Positions 23,783 to 34,908 of a DNA stretch of 64,000 bases are shown in pieces. This DNA comes from Puccinia triticina. Lineage: Eukaryota; Basidiomycota; Pucciniomycetes; Pucciniales; Pucciniaceae. The DNA lies in assembly GCF_026914185.1 (NCBI RefSeq), contig NC_070564.1, positions 6,386,001 to 6,450,000 on the forward strand. The letters are read 5' to 3'. Every line of letters starts with the position of its first letter. The stretch's first letter is position 1. Below the pieces are notes generated by a model, which worked only from the letters and a program-made list of their open reading frames with translations, had not been told where the DNA came from and did not search any database. The translations under genes and the position numbers were made by a program.

Positions 23783-24770
23783 TCAACGAGTGGGCGAAGA
23801 GTACGGATGGGCCGCATAAGAAGAGCTCTTTCGGAGGATGCTAGGTCTCTGAAGCGGGGGAGAGGAGAAGGTCGAGTGGGGATGATGATGCTGCCGCTGC
23901 TGCTGTTCTTGATGGGCGGCCTGGTTGTAAGCACGCTGGGCGTTCCGGAAAGCGTTGGTGGGGTTTTTCTGTGCCTGTTGGCCCATCCACCAGACGACCA
24001 TCAGGCGAGCGGAGAGGACGATGAGGGTGAGGAAGAGGCTGGCGATGAGGACCGAGAGCGGGGGGCGAGGGGGCAGTCTTGACTGTGGTGGTGGTGGTGG
24101 TGGTGGTGGTGGAGTGTTGTTGTAACGTTTCTTGGACCAATCCGCGCTCCTTCCACTCCTGGTCGGATGGTGCTCCGCTTCTGGTTGCTCGTCGTCGTCC
24201 ATCGAGGGCACATCGTATCCTGTGGTTGGACGGGACTGTTTGGGTGAACAAGCACTCAATCGATCGGAGGCGGCGCTGGTGGGTGCTGGCCGATCGGCAT
24301 GGTCAGGTGCGCGTCTTGGCATCGTCGTCGCCCTGCTGCTGCCATTGGGTTCAAGAGGCTGGTGGAAGGCCGTTGAGGTCTGAACAGAGGGATGTTCTCG
24401 TCAACAGGTTGAGTTGCAGCAAAGAGAGAGAGGGGGGGAGGGGGGGACTGACGACGGCGCCGACGATCTCCTTTCCGACATCGAGGCCTTTGCCGATGAG
24501 CGCGCGGACGCCGATGAGCTTGTGCTTGGCGTCGTCCCAGGCGGAGAGGCCGTAGCTGGCGAGGATGAGGGCGATGAGTGCGGAGAAGGCGGAGATGATG
24601 AGCGAGCCGTATGCGGCGAGGGTGAGGAGGGGTGTGAGTGGGCGGGTGAGTATCTGGGAGGGGTGGCGGCGGGCGAGGGTTGAATATTGGAATGCAGGGG
24701 GTGCGGCGGGGGCCGGGCGGCTGGGGCTGGGTGTTGTGAGGTAGTACGCTGGGCTGGGGGCGGTGGGCAT
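23783..24770 (-). CDS. Hypothetical protein with two membrane segments
   Basis: Two exons (24770-24453 and 24379-23783, donor GTCAGT, phase 0) encode about 304 residues. The start MPTAPSPAYYL was chosen as the first Met after a GC-rich leader with no better option. A Pro-rich N-terminus precedes a hydrophobic helix (LLTLAAYGSLIISAFSALIA) near residue 55. A polar, acidic middle with a run of nine prolines (24 CCA/CCG-rich codons around 24080-24110) leads to a second helix (LIASLFLTLIVLSARLMVVW) and a Gln/His/Ser-rich tail. I do not recognise the family. It may be an organelle or ER membrane protein. It is divergent from the SDR gene, with about 0.5 kb between starts. Confidence 0.72.
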
Positions 24771-25286
24771 GTTGGTGAGGCGGCTGTCTAGTGGCCGGGG
24801 GGGTGCGGATATTGAAGAATCACTTGCAGAATAAAGAGGTGGCCGGCGCACAGTCTGAGTCGCCACTCCCAGAAAACCAATCCGGAAGTAAACACTTGGA
24901 GATGGATGAGCACTGCCGACGAGCACACGGCGACACTGAGAGAGCTCTCCCGGACACCGGACACCGGACATCGGACACCGAACATCGGACATCGGACAGC
25001 GCCACAGTGCTTGCAGTAATTAACCGGTGACGGTCTGATCGGGCCCCCCTTGCAAGCTGGGCGACCACACCTGATTTCAGTTCACACTGGGATCCGCGCA
25101 TCTCCCGATTTCTTTCATGTGGTGTTGCTTGCTGGTGGAAATCCCTCGGCTTGGATCCACACAGTTATCAGCAGCGGCTGGCCGAGGCTGGAGGGGCTGG
25201 GGTGGATGAAAAGGCATCGTGCCTGCTCGACTCCCTTCCGCCCACCTGCCCAACCAGTAGCAGTAGCCACCACTTCCCGCCACGCA
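24771..25286. promoter_or_regulatory. Divergent intergenic region with 9-bp repeats
   Basis: Shared upstream region of the two-TM gene (-) and SDR gene (+). At about 24950-25000 there are six units of CGGACACCG/CGGACATCG in tandem. The SDR frame is open upstream of its chosen start (Met codons at 25050 and 25206), so part of this could be coding. Confidence 0.5.
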
Positions 25287-26557
25287 ATGCGCACAAACAA
25301 CCGGGAAGAGCTGCCCAAGGCATCCCACCCCCCATCGACGAGCACGATCGCCATCAACAGCCTCGAGCCACCCCAGTTCCCCTTCAAGACCCTCTCCGCC
25401 CTCCCCGAGCTCAGCTATGTGCTCGAAAACCTGATCATCTCCATCGCCACCCTCCTCACCGCGCTGGCTGACTGCATCCTGACCCTCTACCTCTGGATCC
25501 CCCTCGGCCTCATCCGCAGCCTCTCCCAGAACATCATCCAGCCCCTCCTCAGACTGCTCGCCCCCGCCCAGGCCGAGCAACAACAACAACCCAGAGTCGT
25601 CATCCTCTCGGGCGCCAGCTCGGGCATCGGCGCCAGCTTGGTCCAGACCTATGCCGGCCCGAACACCATCCTCGTCCTCCTCGCCAGGAACCCGGCGAGA
25701 CTCAACCAGATCGCCAAGGTGGCCAGGAACGCCGGCTGCAGGGCCGTAGAGACCCACTCGATCGACTACGCCCACGAGGGCGCCGAAACCTCAATCAAAC
25801 AGGTCATCCAGTCTGCTCACCAGAAGTACGGATCCATCGACCTCGTCTTGAGCGTCGCCGGCACAGTCACCTTCACCGATGACGATCCCCGCGGACCAGA
25901 ACAATGGGGCGAAAACGTGCGTCCCCCCTCTAACAGTTGCTGATTTCTTGTCTGGCTAATACATATATATATATATATAAATAAATAAAAACAGACCGTT
26001 AAAAGGTTGACCAAAATCAACGTCACTTCCACCTATTCGTTCATCATGACTGCGTGGGAAATCATGAAGAAGCAACGATCTGGAAACGTAAGCTACATAC
26101 TGATCATCACCAACATCCAAGACGAAGTTGAGAGCCTGATGACAAATATCGATGTCAGATCTGCATCATCTCATCATCGGTAGCCTTCCAAGGGCCCCCG
26201 CAATTTGCGGTCTATGCAGCCACCAAGGCGAACCTCTTATCGTTCGCCCAGTCCCTCCGAGCCCTGTCGACCCCCTACGGCGTCCGAGTCAGCGTGATCT
26301 GTCCGGGCTTTATCGAGTCGGGCATGACGGGGGACATGCTGGCCGCGGGCTCATCGATGCCCAGCTTCGGCCTCGCCGACGCCAACCAGATGGCCCAGAG
26401 GATCAAACACGCCGTCGATGCCGAACAGGCCGGCGTCATCTGGCCCCTCTCCCACGTCCTTCCCCTCGTCATGGCCAGTCGGCTCAATTGGTTGAACGGC
26501 GAGCTCGCCAGATGGCTCGCTAGTAAAGTCGGCGTCACCGGTCAAATGGTCTCCTGA
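25287..26557 (+). CDS. Short-chain dehydrogenase/reductase, membrane-anchored
   Basis: Three exons (25287-25916, 25995-26087, 26159-26557), all phase 0, encode about 373 residues from the chosen start. A long hydrophobic region (LENLIISIATLLTALADCIL and following) near residues 45-85 precedes the SDR domain and suggests membrane anchoring. The cofactor motif is SGASSGIG (TGxxxGIG type). LSVAG replaces the usual NNAG. Catalytic residues fit ISSS with VYAATKANL (YxxxK), followed by VSVICPGFIESGM. It is a classical SDR that oxidises or reduces a hydroxyl/keto group with NAD(P)(H). The substrate is unknown; similar anchored SDRs act on lipids (for example 3-ketosphinganine or steroid-type), but this is inference. 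Codons are strongly C-ending. Confidence 0.88.
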
Positions 26558-27490
26558 AAGGGAAAAAGAAAAAGAAAAAGAAAAAAACCTCTTTTTCTCT
26601 CCTCTTCATCATCACGATAGCTGTGAACAAATCTGCATGTGTGTTTTTAAAGCAGATACTAACGAAAGTCAAATTAGTATCTTATCCGTCCAATCAAGCT
26701 CAGAAGAATCAATAGAAAATACTTTCTAAACTTCAACTAGACACTCCTATAACTCTATACTCTGTCCCGATTAGTGATTACTACATTGTATCTGTTCCAT
26801 GACCTCTCCACCTTTTTTGTTCTTGAGAAAGAAAAAGAAGGTACAGACATTATCCGTTTTCCAACTTTCACTCCGATCGTGGGTGGGGGACCTTAGGGCC
26901 GGGTGCCTATCGGAGCGAGAAGCCGGTCGGAGGGCGCACGCAGCCGTCTCCGGGATAACAGCAGTGGCTACTACATAGCCCCCCGCACCGGGTGTGTTGG
27001 TGTGTCTCTCTTGGAAGGCGAGATGCAGAAAGCTTCGGCGGGAAAGCAGTGAGACCGGCACAGTAGAATCCCAGGATCGGCCACCGCGCCGATGCCGGCT
27101 GTACTACTGCTGTGGCTTCGCCACACAGTATGATTTTCTGTAGAAATCATGTCGGCGCCTCTTCCGCCGCGAATCGAATGTTCTGTGCGCCATGGACAGC
27201 CCCGCTTTCCATTGCACTTTCCTATAAACGAGGGGGCGAAGTAGGGCGAAGTATAGAAGGCTATAGAAGGGCTTTCCTCAGTGAACCCTCCAGGAAACAG
27301 CGGTGCCAGGAAAAGCCGCCACTAGAATCCTTCAAAGTTCACAATTGCCTACCCAATCGACGATCACTCCACCCATCGATCCCTCATTGCTCTCCAGGTT
27401 CGTCATGACGTGATTGCTTTGCCCATCGTACAAATGCCTCGCCCTGACTTGACCTCAGCTTCCGCTCCCTACGCAGCCAGCTTCTCCAGA
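26558..27490. other. Intergenic, no gene seen
   Basis: A GAAAAA-rich 3' UTR-like start is followed by a GC-rich patch at 26870-27150 without coding features. The last roughly 100 bp resemble the sequence upstream of the second secreted-protein gene (TTCGTCATGACG... versus TTCGTAGTAAG...), so it includes a duplicated 5' UTR. Confidence 0.5.
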
Positions 27491-27658
27491 ATGCAACGCT
27501 TCCTAGCGATCCTTGTTGGCTTGTCGATCCTCTTGCAAGCCACCCTCGGCTGCCCAACACCTATCCCCGGAGCAGGGAAACCATTCCCAAACCCTTATGT
27601 TGAAAATCCCAGAGACAAATGTCCATGCTGCCGTGAGGGATGCTGTTATACACGTTGA
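27491..27658 (+). CDS. Small secreted cysteine-rich protein, paralogue 1
   Basis: A 55-residue protein starting MQRFLAILVGLSILLQATLG, a textbook signal peptide, followed by a 35-residue mature part rich in Pro (TPIPGAGKPFPNPYVENP) and ending with CPCCREGCC. The in-frame upstream Met codons at 27410 and 27434 would hide the signal peptide, so the start at 27491 is preferred. A paralogue with the same length and near-identical leader lies at 29087. Short length, secretion signal and clustered Cys make it an effector candidate, but no function can be read from it. A spliced 3' UTR is likely (donor GTAAAC at about 27676, acceptor TTCTCAG at about 27760). Confidence 0.72.
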   Translation: MQRFLAILVGLSILLQATLGCPTPIPGAGKPFPNPYVENPRDKCPCCREGCCYTR

Positions 27659-29086
27659 GAAGAGCTCATGAAAAGGTAAACAGTCACATTCTCTTTCCCC
27701 TTAAGATCACTGCTATTTTCCCAACGCCTATCTGACAACCCCGCCTTGACCCTTCTCAGACACATCCGGAACCGATTCAACGGCCAGCCTGATTATTCAC
27801 ATCTTGCTTGCTCAACACGTCTTTCTCCACCAGATCAGTCCTGATTCTGCCGATTCATCTCATCTGTTCTTGAACTTGACACCTCACATCGCCAACACGA
27901 ACACGCAATTACATAACTTATTGGTACATTTTTCCAAATCATGTCAGTCAGATATGTACATACAAGCCTCAGACCCTGGCATCAGAGAATTCCCAGTGCT
28001 GTAGTCACCTAGAGTGTTTTGTGGAGACTGTGAGGTTTGGGAAACACCACCTGGCAAGTGGTAACTAGGATGGTGATGCTGACAATGATGCTTGACTGAG
28101 CCTCTATGGTAGGGGATTGTAGTCAGCTTTGCAGCAGATCACAGTTGCAGCTTCAAAAGTCTGTGACCTGGGTCGCAGGGTATATCACAGCACTCTTGCG
28201 GGTATAGGTACCACATCCCTAGTCAGAGGGGGGACACCGTCCACCAGGGACTTTCTGAAGAAAGGACTTGCAGCTATTTCTGTCTGGCAGGAAAAGAGAA
28301 TTAACCCTTGTTGCGGGGATTTTTTTAAAATCAATATATCACCTGTGATTATCTTCACCACTTTTGCTCTAGTTTTCATTTCTGGGATGGCCCAAGCTGC
28401 CCTCATCTTTCCACTATCTTTTCTCACCCTGAAATCCCCTTTTGTTGAGCTTTGATCACTGTTGTGACATCATTGATTTTGAATTCTGTGCAGTGCAAGA
28501 TGTGTAATACGGGATGAAGCAGAACACATGTGTCCACTGTCAGTCACAAAAAAGGAATTCAAGGGTCACCCACCTTCAAGCCGCTAGGCCAACCGCCCCT
28601 CGCACCGTTGCAGATGCTCTAAGACTTGGCTGTACTCTAGTATAGGGAGTGGTCCCTGCCATTCCGGGTCATAGGTGACGCCGGCGCGGTGAAAGAACAG
28701 AACCCATGCGCCAGAAAAATGACAGGCGAGCACGTCGGAGAGGCGGGCTGTACAACTTAGTGCCCGGTCTGAAGCAGCTTGTTGCTGATTTCAACGATTC
28801 TCCGTGACAAGCTTCCAACCTACAACCCTTCAAAAGCTACCACATCCATCATCATTGCACCCATCAATCCCTCAATCGTATCCACTGCTGCTTCAAGTTC
28901 TTGATCTCCAACGTGCTTGCCCAGGTGTGTTCCACTCCGCGTCCTTTTGTACTTCCCTTGACTCATATCGTGTTATTTTTCTCTAGATTCGTAGTAAGTT
29001 TGGTGTGCAAAGCCCTCTGGCACTTGCCCTGACTCACATGAAACAGTATCTGCTTTTTCCTCAATATAGGAGTCAGATTCTCGAGG
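27659..29086. other. Spacer between secreted-protein paralogues
   Basis: It begins with the 3' UTR of paralogue 1 and ends with the 5' UTR of paralogue 2, whose upstream sequence matches that of paralogue 1. The middle (about 28000-28800) is non-coding as far as I can see. The plus-strand frame 28129-28455 has a hydrophobic end but no other gene features. Confidence 0.5.
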
Positions 29087-29254
29087 ATGCAAAACTTTCT
29101 AGTGATCCCTGTTGGATTATTAATCCTCTTGCAAGCTACCCTCGGTTCCCCAACACCCGTTCCCGCCCCTGCTCGCCACCCAAAGCCCTTCGAACCTGAA
29201 CCACCTCGCGATGAACCCCGATGTGAATATTGCAGTAAAAGGTTTTGCTGTTGA
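29087..29254 (+). CDS. Small secreted protein, paralogue 2
   Basis: A 55-residue protein with leader MQNFLVIPVGLLILLQATLG, almost the same as paralogue 1, then PTPVPAPARHPKPFEPEPPR and CEYCSKRFCC at the end. The leader, the TP(I/V)P start of the mature part, the PRD motif and the C-terminal Cys cluster align with paralogue 1, while the rest has diverged. The 5' and 3' flanks are also homologous, including a putative intron downstream of the stop. The copies arose by a local duplication of about 0.4 kb or more. Effector candidate; function unknown. Confidence 0.7.
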   Translation: MQNFLVIPVGLLILLQATLGSPTPVPAPARHPKPFEPEPPRDEPRCEYCSKRFCC

Positions 29255-30554
29255 TAAACGCTGGGAGAAGTCCATAACAAGGTAACCGATCGCCTTCTCT
29301 TTCCCTTTGAGATCGCTGCCTTGTTTCCAACGATCCGATAACGCTGACTTGACCTTACTCAGGAAAATATCCGGAGACAATTTCAATTGATGGCCTGACG
29401 ATTCTGATGACGCTTGCTCTCCCCGACACCTGTTGATTCTCTTTGTTGTTCTTGGACTAGCCACCTCGACGCGCATGATTTCATTAAATTTATTGGCGTA
29501 GTTTTCTAAATCATTTTGGGCTCCCCGTTGGTTAAAATTCTTATCATTCATAAGATAGCTCATGGCTGGTGGCGTATTCTCCGATTCAGGCAACAGATAT
29601 TGGTTTTCATGATCATTCTTGTGCTTCTGACTTCCTGAAGTTTTCCATATGACATCTGAATCATTCTTTATAATCGATCTGCAAAATTGATTCCTGACCC
29701 TCTTACAAAACCCTATTCTTGCCTCTGAGTCAATGCACCTCAAACTCTTTGGAAAAATGAGATGAAAAAAACACCCAAATCAGTGCCAATAAATCCTTAC
29801 TACTGCGGAACATCTCTTGGTTTTTCTACTCTACTCAAGTTGTACCTGGGTCAAAAAGTATTGAATCGCAACGTCAGCTTGCATTTGTGTTACTGCTTTC
29901 TTGTCAATTGCTCTCCGTGTGAATCAAATTGACACTTGTGTCCAATGTAGAGGGTTCAACCTAAGATAAAATGTTCTTCCCAATCAAGCTAATCTTCCGG
30001 AAGTGTACAATATGCCTTCACCTCTCCTTGGCAGCATTTTGGACCAATTTTCTTGACATGTAGATGCACACTAGTTCTTGTGCCCCTCGATTTGATGTTT
30101 CTTTTCAAAAGATTGGCACAAGGGCACATATTTCAGAGAGGTAGTGACAAATAGTGGATATCCATGAGTCCATCAAAGGTGTGTTCTGACCTGGCGATGT
30201 GCATGCTGCAAGACTCACCTACACAACCTAACTCAACAATAAACAAGTTTGTAGGCGAAAAGAAAAACCTGTGGAGTCTGAGAAATCATAAGGGTTTTGC
30301 TCACACTGGCTCGGAGTGGATTTAATGGAAACGCAATGGACAAAGGGTCAAAACGTCCTAACTGTTCAGGAAAGAGGCATCCGACTGGTGCAGAACAGTA
30401 AAAAGTTGAGCATTTGGCCTGAACAAAAAGTTGTGCTCATATTTAGAATTTGTTCAATAATAATAATAAAATAATAATAATAATTTAAGCTGTAGAGAAA
30501 ACTGTCCTCCCTGTACCTTCGCCCTCACACAAAACTGACTGGGATTTTCGGCTG
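29255..30554. other. Intergenic, no accepted gene
   Basis: The first part is the 3' UTR of paralogue 2. An antisense open frame at 29120-29743 (207 codons) spans it and is discussed under findings. An AAT/ATAA microsatellite lies at 30455-30484, just beyond the 3' end of the minus-strand septin. Confidence 0.5.
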
Positions 30555-32362
30555 CTATCCATCCAAGGGGCCGCTCGAAGCATGCGCCAAACGGGCCTAG
30601 ACAGAACAACAAAACAAAAGAACTGTGAATTCTGAGAGAAAAAACGTGTTGAGTGGAGCTGGAGAGCAGACGTACCTCCATGTTTCGTAGACTTTCCTCT
30701 TTAGCCAAGAGTTCTTGGCGCTTCTCGCTGATCTCACGTTGCACACGCAACTCGATCTCCTTCAATTTTTCTTCTTCCTTCTTCAATTGCTCTTCCTTTA
30801 ATCTGAAGGATTGGTTCGCCATATCTTCTGGTTGGATCGATTGGTCCAATTGGTCCGCGTCGCCTCGGCTCAACGTTTGAGTTCTGTAGTTCTCGTACAA
30901 GAACTGTGCCCATCATTCCACCCAAATAAAACACCACATAAATCACGATCAGGCGGTCAAGGTCGACAAAGAAAAAACACCAATGGATCGCGGAATATAC
31001 GCACATCGTGAGTGATTTCTTTGAGATCCGTTAGATGGCTCGATAATAAGGCGGTTCTTAACCGCAGAAAATCACTGTGAGCGGGGTTGTCGACCTCAAC
31101 AACCCCCCACGGATACTCTCTAGCTCGAACCAGTTCGCCTCCGACCTCGATTTCATTCTCAGATCCCACGATCGCAAACGGTAATAGCGCCTGTTAGAAA
31201 AAGATTGGAGATCAGAATGCAGTGAATAAAAACTCAGATGCGATGGGTTCGGGTGATACCCTTAATTCAGAGTTTTCGGCAACCACTTCATCGTCGTCCT
31301 CTTCGGCATCAAACGGAAAGTTGTAGATTGGTATTTCGTAGTGTTCAATATCTTGCATGATCTATGCAAAATGTTCGAAGATATGATGAGTTACCTGTGA
31401 GGGTAGGAAATGAATCGAGATTTGCTGCTGACTCTGTCCTTGAAACCCTTTAATTCGCTCGGAGTGAGCGTGTCCGCTTTACCGATGACTGGGATGACGT
31501 TGACTCGAGGAGACAATCGCCTCATCAATTCGATATCCATCTCCCTCAAACTAAGTGAAATATGATGATGTTTGACATATGAACCCATGTAGCAGATCAG
31601 CAAAACGATGCTGAAGGGCGGGGGAGGAAGAGTGATGGAGCTTACCTGTGACCGGTGGGAGGAATGAAGTAGAGCAAGGCGTGGATGCGCTGGTCTTCAA
31701 ACCTGGGGTTACGCTTGATTCGCGATTCCTCGGCAAGGATATCATCGTACTGCTTCTCGAGATAGCCGATGATTGTAGAGAACGCCGATTCATTGTCGAT
31801 GTTGTCGCCGAACCCGGGCGCATCACATACCGTGAGACGGATGGTGACCCCATCTTCGTCTAATTCGATCGTCTTCTTCTCCACTTTGATGTGCGAGGTG
31901 CCTTCTGGGAGTTAAAAGAAAACAGGTTAAGTTAGTTTTGACGGACGTTGGCCATCAGCTGTCTCTAACGGATGTGAAGCTTACCAGCAGCGGCGATCGG
32001 GTCACTCGAATCAGCATGTGGTAACCATCCCTTTTGGTCGACCAATGTGTTGACAAACGTTGTGCGACCTGTACCAGAAGCACCGACCACCTACACAAAG
32101 AAATCATTCGCTCTTGAGTTGGGCGTACGATCGCAGTGCAAAGCAGACTGCCAAATAAAAACATCATGTTTACGTACCATCAAGGTCTGTGATCGCAGAA
32201 AAGTAAGTCAACGACCCTACTCAGTGGCTTTCCTTACACAGATGCCTACTGCAGGTCCATATAAGAGGAGATGAAGGATAGGAGTGAAGGGTGTATGTAT
32301 GCACTCACGAATCCGAGTCCCTTCTTGACCGACTTTTTGCGTCTTGCAGGTCCCGGAGGCAT
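30555..32362 (-). CDS. CDC11-type septin, paralogue A
   Basis: Nine exons, all in phase: 32362-32309, 32186-32178 (9 nt), 32090-31985, 31904-31646, 31550-31433, 31361-31260, 31190-31005, 30903-30676, 30596-30555, about 367 residues. RRKKSVKKG is the basic N-terminal patch. G1 is GASGTGRTT (Arg in place of the P-loop Lys), G3 reads DAPGFGD instead of DTPGFGD, and G4 is [21 protein letters not shown] and REYPWGVVEVDNPAHSDF with LKEITHDFLYENYR match Cdc11-family septins (Aspergillus AspA type). A C-terminal coiled coil runs from KEEQLKKEEEKLKE to NME. Cdc11 subunits form the ends of septin hetero-octamers at sites of polarised growth and septation. This copy is the most diverged of the three and is divergent from paralogue B. 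Confidence 0.92.
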
Positions 32363-33109
32363 CTTTCTCTCAAGGATGAGCTTGGAAGTGAATTGATGGG
32401 GTCGCGATCAGAAGGACACAAGATGTTGGTTTCTTCGATCGAGAGTTGACAGTCCAGAGGATAAAGCGGTCAGCAGCAACAACCTTCCCAGTAAAGGGGT
32501 GCGACTCGACCCAAGGAGTTACAGAGATTCGGGAGCTTTGTGGTAACTTGCCATCTGTGTAGATCCTGGTAGGTTAAAGTACCTAGCCACAGCTCCCCTC
32601 ACACTTGGCCGGTTTGCATAGTCAGTTAAGGCTTCAGTGGATGGTTGTGGAGTGATGATGTGGTCTTCATATACCAAACCTTGCTACCTCCCAAGGAAAG
32701 ATGAGTGGATATCTTGCTAACCAATTTCGAGCTCGGGACGTATAGAGGGTGCTCTGGCTGGTCAACCCAGCCAGCAAGGATTTTGCTCCCGAGCGATCTC
32801 TCAATTCGGCTCTTGCTGGGTCTTTCCGGGGATAAGGCAAGTCCGGCTTGCTCATGAGATGGTGATCAGGGAAGTTTCATCTGCAATCGTCGGGAGTGGG
32901 GCATGGCTCGATGGCCGCGGTCTCGGCTGGGAGTCTCGGCTCGACCTTGACGACCCCTGTCAAGCTTCACCATCCGCCTGTCAACAACACCTCATGTCGG
33001 CTGTCCTATAAAAATCCATCAACCACACCCCCCCTCGGCTCCACTCCACCTCTCCATCCTTCGCCCGCCTGAAAGAAACACAATTCGAGCCTCTCATACC
33101 ACTTCCAAA
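32363..33109. promoter_or_regulatory. Bidirectional promoter region of septins A and B
   Basis: 747 bp separate the two start codons. It contains an imperfect hairpin CTGGCTGGTC...GACCAGCCAG-like sequence near 32755-32780 and pyrimidine-rich DNA upstream of septin B. A TATA-like CTATAAAAAT lies at about 33005-33014, roughly 100 bp before the B start. No coding frame was accepted. Confidence 0.45.
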
Positions 33110-34908
33110 ATGCCACCAACACCTCAAAGGCGTACCAAGGCTGTCAAGAAGGGCATCCAATTCGTTCGTCGCAAACCGTTTCATGCCTAAACAATATCTC
33201 TTGAGACCCTTGACTATCTAGTGCGCACTGACTGACTACTTGTTTATGTTTGCTTGCCGCCCCTAGAACCTGATGGTAGGTCTTTTAATCAATCAGAATC
33301 TTCATCTGGCGAACATCGGGGTATGGGTAGCACCACTGACTATTTCATCGCAAATCTGGCGTCCAGGTCGTAGGTGCCTCAGGTTCTGGTCGCACAACCT
33401 TCGTCAACACCCTTGTTGAGCAAAAGGCGTGGTTACAACATCCCGACCCCAGCGATCCCTCCGCTGCACATCGTCAGTTCATCCATCCACTCTGCCTCAC
33501 GTCCCCCACCTTCATCTCAAAAATCACTAATATGCAAACGAATGGTTATTTCTTTTCCCGCGAATTCCTGAAGAACCACGCCCATTCATCCAAGTTCAGA
33601 AACACTCTGTCGAATTAGAGCAAGGTAGTATTCCCGTGCGATTGACAGTCTGTGATACCCCTGGATTTGGCGACAACATGGACAACGAAGCGTCCTTTGC
33701 GGTGATTTCAGACTATCTCGAAAAACAATACGACGATCTCTTGGCCGAAGAATCACGCATCAAGCGAAACGCCAGGCTCGAGGATAGTCGAGTGCACGCT
33801 TTGCTCTACTTCATCACCCCCACCGGCCATAGGTGAGCCCTTCCTCCTATATGGTCCCAGCGAATGCAAGCACAGTTTTATTGACCTCTTTCGATTTACA
33901 GCTTGAGGGAACTGGATATCGAGTTGATGAGGCGACTCTCTCCTCGGGTCAACGTCATCCCAATCATCGGCAAGGCGGACAGCTTCACCTGTAGCGAATT
34001 GAAGGGCTTCAAAGAGCGGGTTGGTGGCACCGGTTCTGAATATTCTTTTTCTCTCTCTTGCTACCGACTCCATCTAATTTTACTTTGTTTTTTTCGCCGC
34101 ATCTAACGTAGGTCATGCAGGACATCGAGCATTACCAAATCCCAATCTATAATTTCCCGTTCGACCCGGAAGAAGATGATGATGAAGTAATCACTCAAAA
34201 CTCGGAATTGAGGGTAATTACCATTTCTCAATTAGCTGGAACAAGCGCTCTTCCAGTTCAGATAATTTAACTGTGCGTGTTTTCCAGGCCCTGTTACCTT
34301 TTGCCATTGTGGGATCAGAGGATGAAGTCGAAGTCGGAGGGAGAATGATCCGAGCGCGAAAGTACCCGTGGGGGATCGTTGAAATCGACAACCCGGCCCA
34401 TACCGACTTTGCGAAGCTCAGGGACGCCCTCTTAGCGACACATCTGACGGACCTCAAGGAAATTACCCATGATGTACGTTCCATCCAACGCCCTCATTCC
34501 GCTGACCAGAAGTGTGGTGTTGATGATTATCATTCATGATGCAGTTCCTGTATGAGAATTACCGAGAACAAGCGTTGAGTCGCGGGGCGCCTCACGCGAT
34601 TGATGAGCCGACTCCGTCGGCCGACCTGGCAAATCGGGCGTTCAAAGTCAAGGAAGAACAGCTCAGGAAGGAGGCCGAGAAGTTGAAGGAGATCGAGATC
34701 CGTGTGCAACGTGAGATGAGCGAGAAGCGCCAAGAACTGATCGCTAAAGAAGAGAGTCTGCGAAACATGGAGGTCAGTTTCTCCGCCGCAAAACTCCCAC
34801 CTTCTCGATCAATCGCCTTCGTCTGATCTTCTTTTTGCTTCTCTTCGTCGCTTCGTACAGGCTCGCCTGGCACAAGGTCTAAGCGAGAGTCCAAGACGAT
34901 CGAATTGA
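33110..34908 (+). CDS. CDC11-type septin, paralogue B
   Basis: Nine exons: 33110-33163, 33267-33275 (9 nt), 33367-33472, 33574-33832, 33902-34019, 34112-34213, 34288-34473, 34545-34772, 34861-34908, about 369 residues. All exons but the last have exactly the same lengths as in A and C. G1 GASGSGRTT carries Arg at the P-loop Lys position, G3 is DTPGFGD and G4 is GKAD. The Cdc11-type signature [18 protein letters not shown] and [18 protein letters not shown] is present, and the C-terminal coiled coil contains [19 protein letters not shown]. It should assemble into septin filaments at hyphal septa or infection structures. Head-to-tail with paralogue C, suggesting a tandem duplication of B/C after an older split from A. 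Confidence 0.93.
33267..33275 (+). other. 9-nt microexon of septin B
   Basis: AACCTGATG encodes Asn-Leu-Met between acceptor CCCTAG and donor GTAGGT. Without it the flanking exons still join in phase but lose three residues (x-L-M) directly before the VVGASG P-loop strand. Septin A (32178-32186, ACCTTGATG) and septin C (36017-36025, ACCTTAATG) have the equivalent microexon. Confidence 0.88.

Noticed and set aside
25077..25775. Antisense open frame opposite SDR exon 1
   Set aside because: The SDR frame has recognised motifs and proper introns. The antisense frame is a by-product of strong C-ending codon bias.
26771..27061. Antisense frame of 96 codons in a GC-rich patch
   Set aside because: It is Arg/Ser-rich without motifs or splice context, and ends in a low-complexity Phe/Lys stretch.
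28560..28660. tRNA-like segment on the minus strand (A-box-like TGGCCTAGCGG)
   Set aside because: No proper B-box GGTTCRANNCC follows at the right distance and no cloverleaf could be folded by eye.
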